Assembly (NCBI GenBank): GCA_022563855.1
Contig: JADFMN010000012.1
Location: 28,271 to 92,270 of the forward strand
Direction of reading: 5' to 3'
Length of the DNA stretch: 64,000 nt
Source: Armatimonadota bacterium
Lineage (GTDB): Bacteria > Armatimonadota > Fimbriimonadia > Fimbriimonadales > Fimbriimonadaceae
Positions 63,421-64,000 of this stretch are shown one piece after another. A program made the translations under genes and the position numbers. Every line of letters starts with the position of its first letter. The first letter of the stretch is position 1. The notes beneath the pieces were generated by a model. That model had not been told where the DNA came from. It ran no database searches and saw only the letters and a program-made list of their open reading frames with translations.

Positions 63421-64000
63421 TTAGAGATCAAGTTTTGACAGTGCAGCCCGGTATGACCGCAGTTTGGCCGGACCAATGTAGACATATTCTACAAGGGCCA
63501 AAAAGAAATCCTCGAGCGTGGCGGCTTCTTGTTCAGTTACGTCTGGGCCATCGTGTGCCCCTTTATTGCCTAGTTGGCGGGACACCCTCGCCATGTCAAC
63601 TGCGAAAGCGGGTAAGTCCAGTTGTTTGACCAGCGCAGTCAGTGCCTGCGCTAGATTTCTTTCGCTAACGCCCTGCTCCGTGCACATTGCTTCCAGCGCA
63701 CGACGGATTTGGACGGCGAAGGCGGATGGCAGGCGCTTCTTAACGGTGAGCGCGTCTCGGTACCGTTTTTGTACCGTTTTTGGAACAGCTGGCCCTAAAT
63801 AAGCGTTCAATGGCCACAACGATTGAGTCGTTTCGCCCTCGTCGTGATGGACGGCAACTTCTCTACAGGTACCACAGCAGACGAACAAATAGGTTCTTAT
63901 GCCGATTTCCTCCCGGCTGTCTTCATCCCACACTGATTCCGTGTGCTCGGCGAGAATCTGATGCGGAGTTTCATTGCCGCAGGCAAGACAGAGGATCGTT
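63421..64000 (-). CDS. zinc-ribbon and DUF4145-like protein, start beyond window
   Basis: At least 193 residues, entering from the window edge in frame (TILCLACGNETPHQILAEHT). Two cysteine pairs (CLACGN and CCGTCRE) suggest a zinc ribbon. The rest fits DUF4145: RYRDALTVKKRLPSAFAVQIRRALEAMC, LPAFAVDMARVSRQLGNKGAH, and an EDFFLALVEYVY end. DUF4145 occurs in defence-associated and HEPN-like proteins. A GTG at 63933 could start a shorter form but would drop the first zinc-ligand pair. Confidence 0.75.
   Translation of the reverse strand, partial: TILCLACGNETPHQILAEHTESVWDEDSREEIGIRTYLFVCCGTCREVAVHHDEGETTQSLWPLNAYLGPAVPKTVQKRYRDALTVKKRLPSAFAVQIRRALEAMCTEQGVSERNLAQALTALVKQLDLPAFAVDMARVSRQLGNKGAHDGPDVTEQEAATLEDFFLALVEYVYIGPAKLRSYRAALSKLDL

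Overview
The window looks like a chromosomal stretch of an uncultured Gram-negative-type bacterium. Armatimonadota (Fimbriimonadia-like) is the best guess, at moderate confidence and without any marker-gene comparison. The basis is an SLH-domain outer-membrane porin, lipoproteins, a PEP-CTERM protein, futalosine-pathway menaquinone synthesis (mqnC), a cytochrome b fused to a c-type cytochrome beside a Rieske protein, B12-dependent ribonucleotide reductase under nrdR, and many short single-gene transcription units. I saw no rRNA, tRNA, CRISPR array, transposase, integrase or phage structural gene.

Layout. 1-3 kb: end of an operon with a membrane-anchored ParA/MinD-like ATPase, then a fatty acid hydroxylase-type enzyme and a repeat field. 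3-12.6 kb: DinB protein, two tandem secreted paralogues, a membrane-anchored unknown, an epimerase/SRPBCC pair and small unknowns among palindromic repeats. 12.6-15.5 kb: TIR-domain gene and PIN-domain gene, a possible defence pair. 15.5-18.3 kb: full-length mqnC with remnants of a second copy on both sides. 18.5-25.8 kb: secreted and surface proteins (SBBP beta-propeller, two paralogues sharing modules, SLH porin, lipoproteins). 25.8-29.3 kb: GNAT, aldo/keto reductase, GYF/DUF4190 membrane protein, guaB. 29.4-35 kb: lower-GC insert with a broken gene, alpha/beta hydrolase, two family-2 glycosyltransferases. 35-43 kb: small Cys-motif protein, wax-synthase-like acyltransferase, ZIP transporter, aspS, a pair of 206-aa paralogues, an S1 protease. 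44-48.2 kb: nrdR-nrdJ. 48-58 kb: secreted unknowns, DUF4190 proteins, methyltransferase, DinB, PEP-CTERM metalloprotease, a LolA-like/cytochrome fusion, TfoX-N protein and a 757-aa unknown. 57.6-64 kb: TIM-barrel isomerase, four-helix-bundle gene inside inverted heptamer arrays, yajQ, cytochrome bc module, DUF1508 protein, a DUF4145-like protein running off the end.

Two themes cut across the window. First, several genes have a displaced fragment of themselves nearby ('echo'): mqnC 3' and 5', the alpha/beta hydrolase 3' end, the ZIP transporter 3' end, the 11303-11644 gene, and a lone pirin 5' end. A small unrelated gene usually fills the gap. No recombinase is visible, so this may be a trace of an undescribed cargo-insertion route or of repeated tandem duplication and replacement. 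Second, many start codons lie only 6-14 nt after a TATACT/TATAAT-like hexamer, which suggests widespread leaderless or very short-leader transcription.
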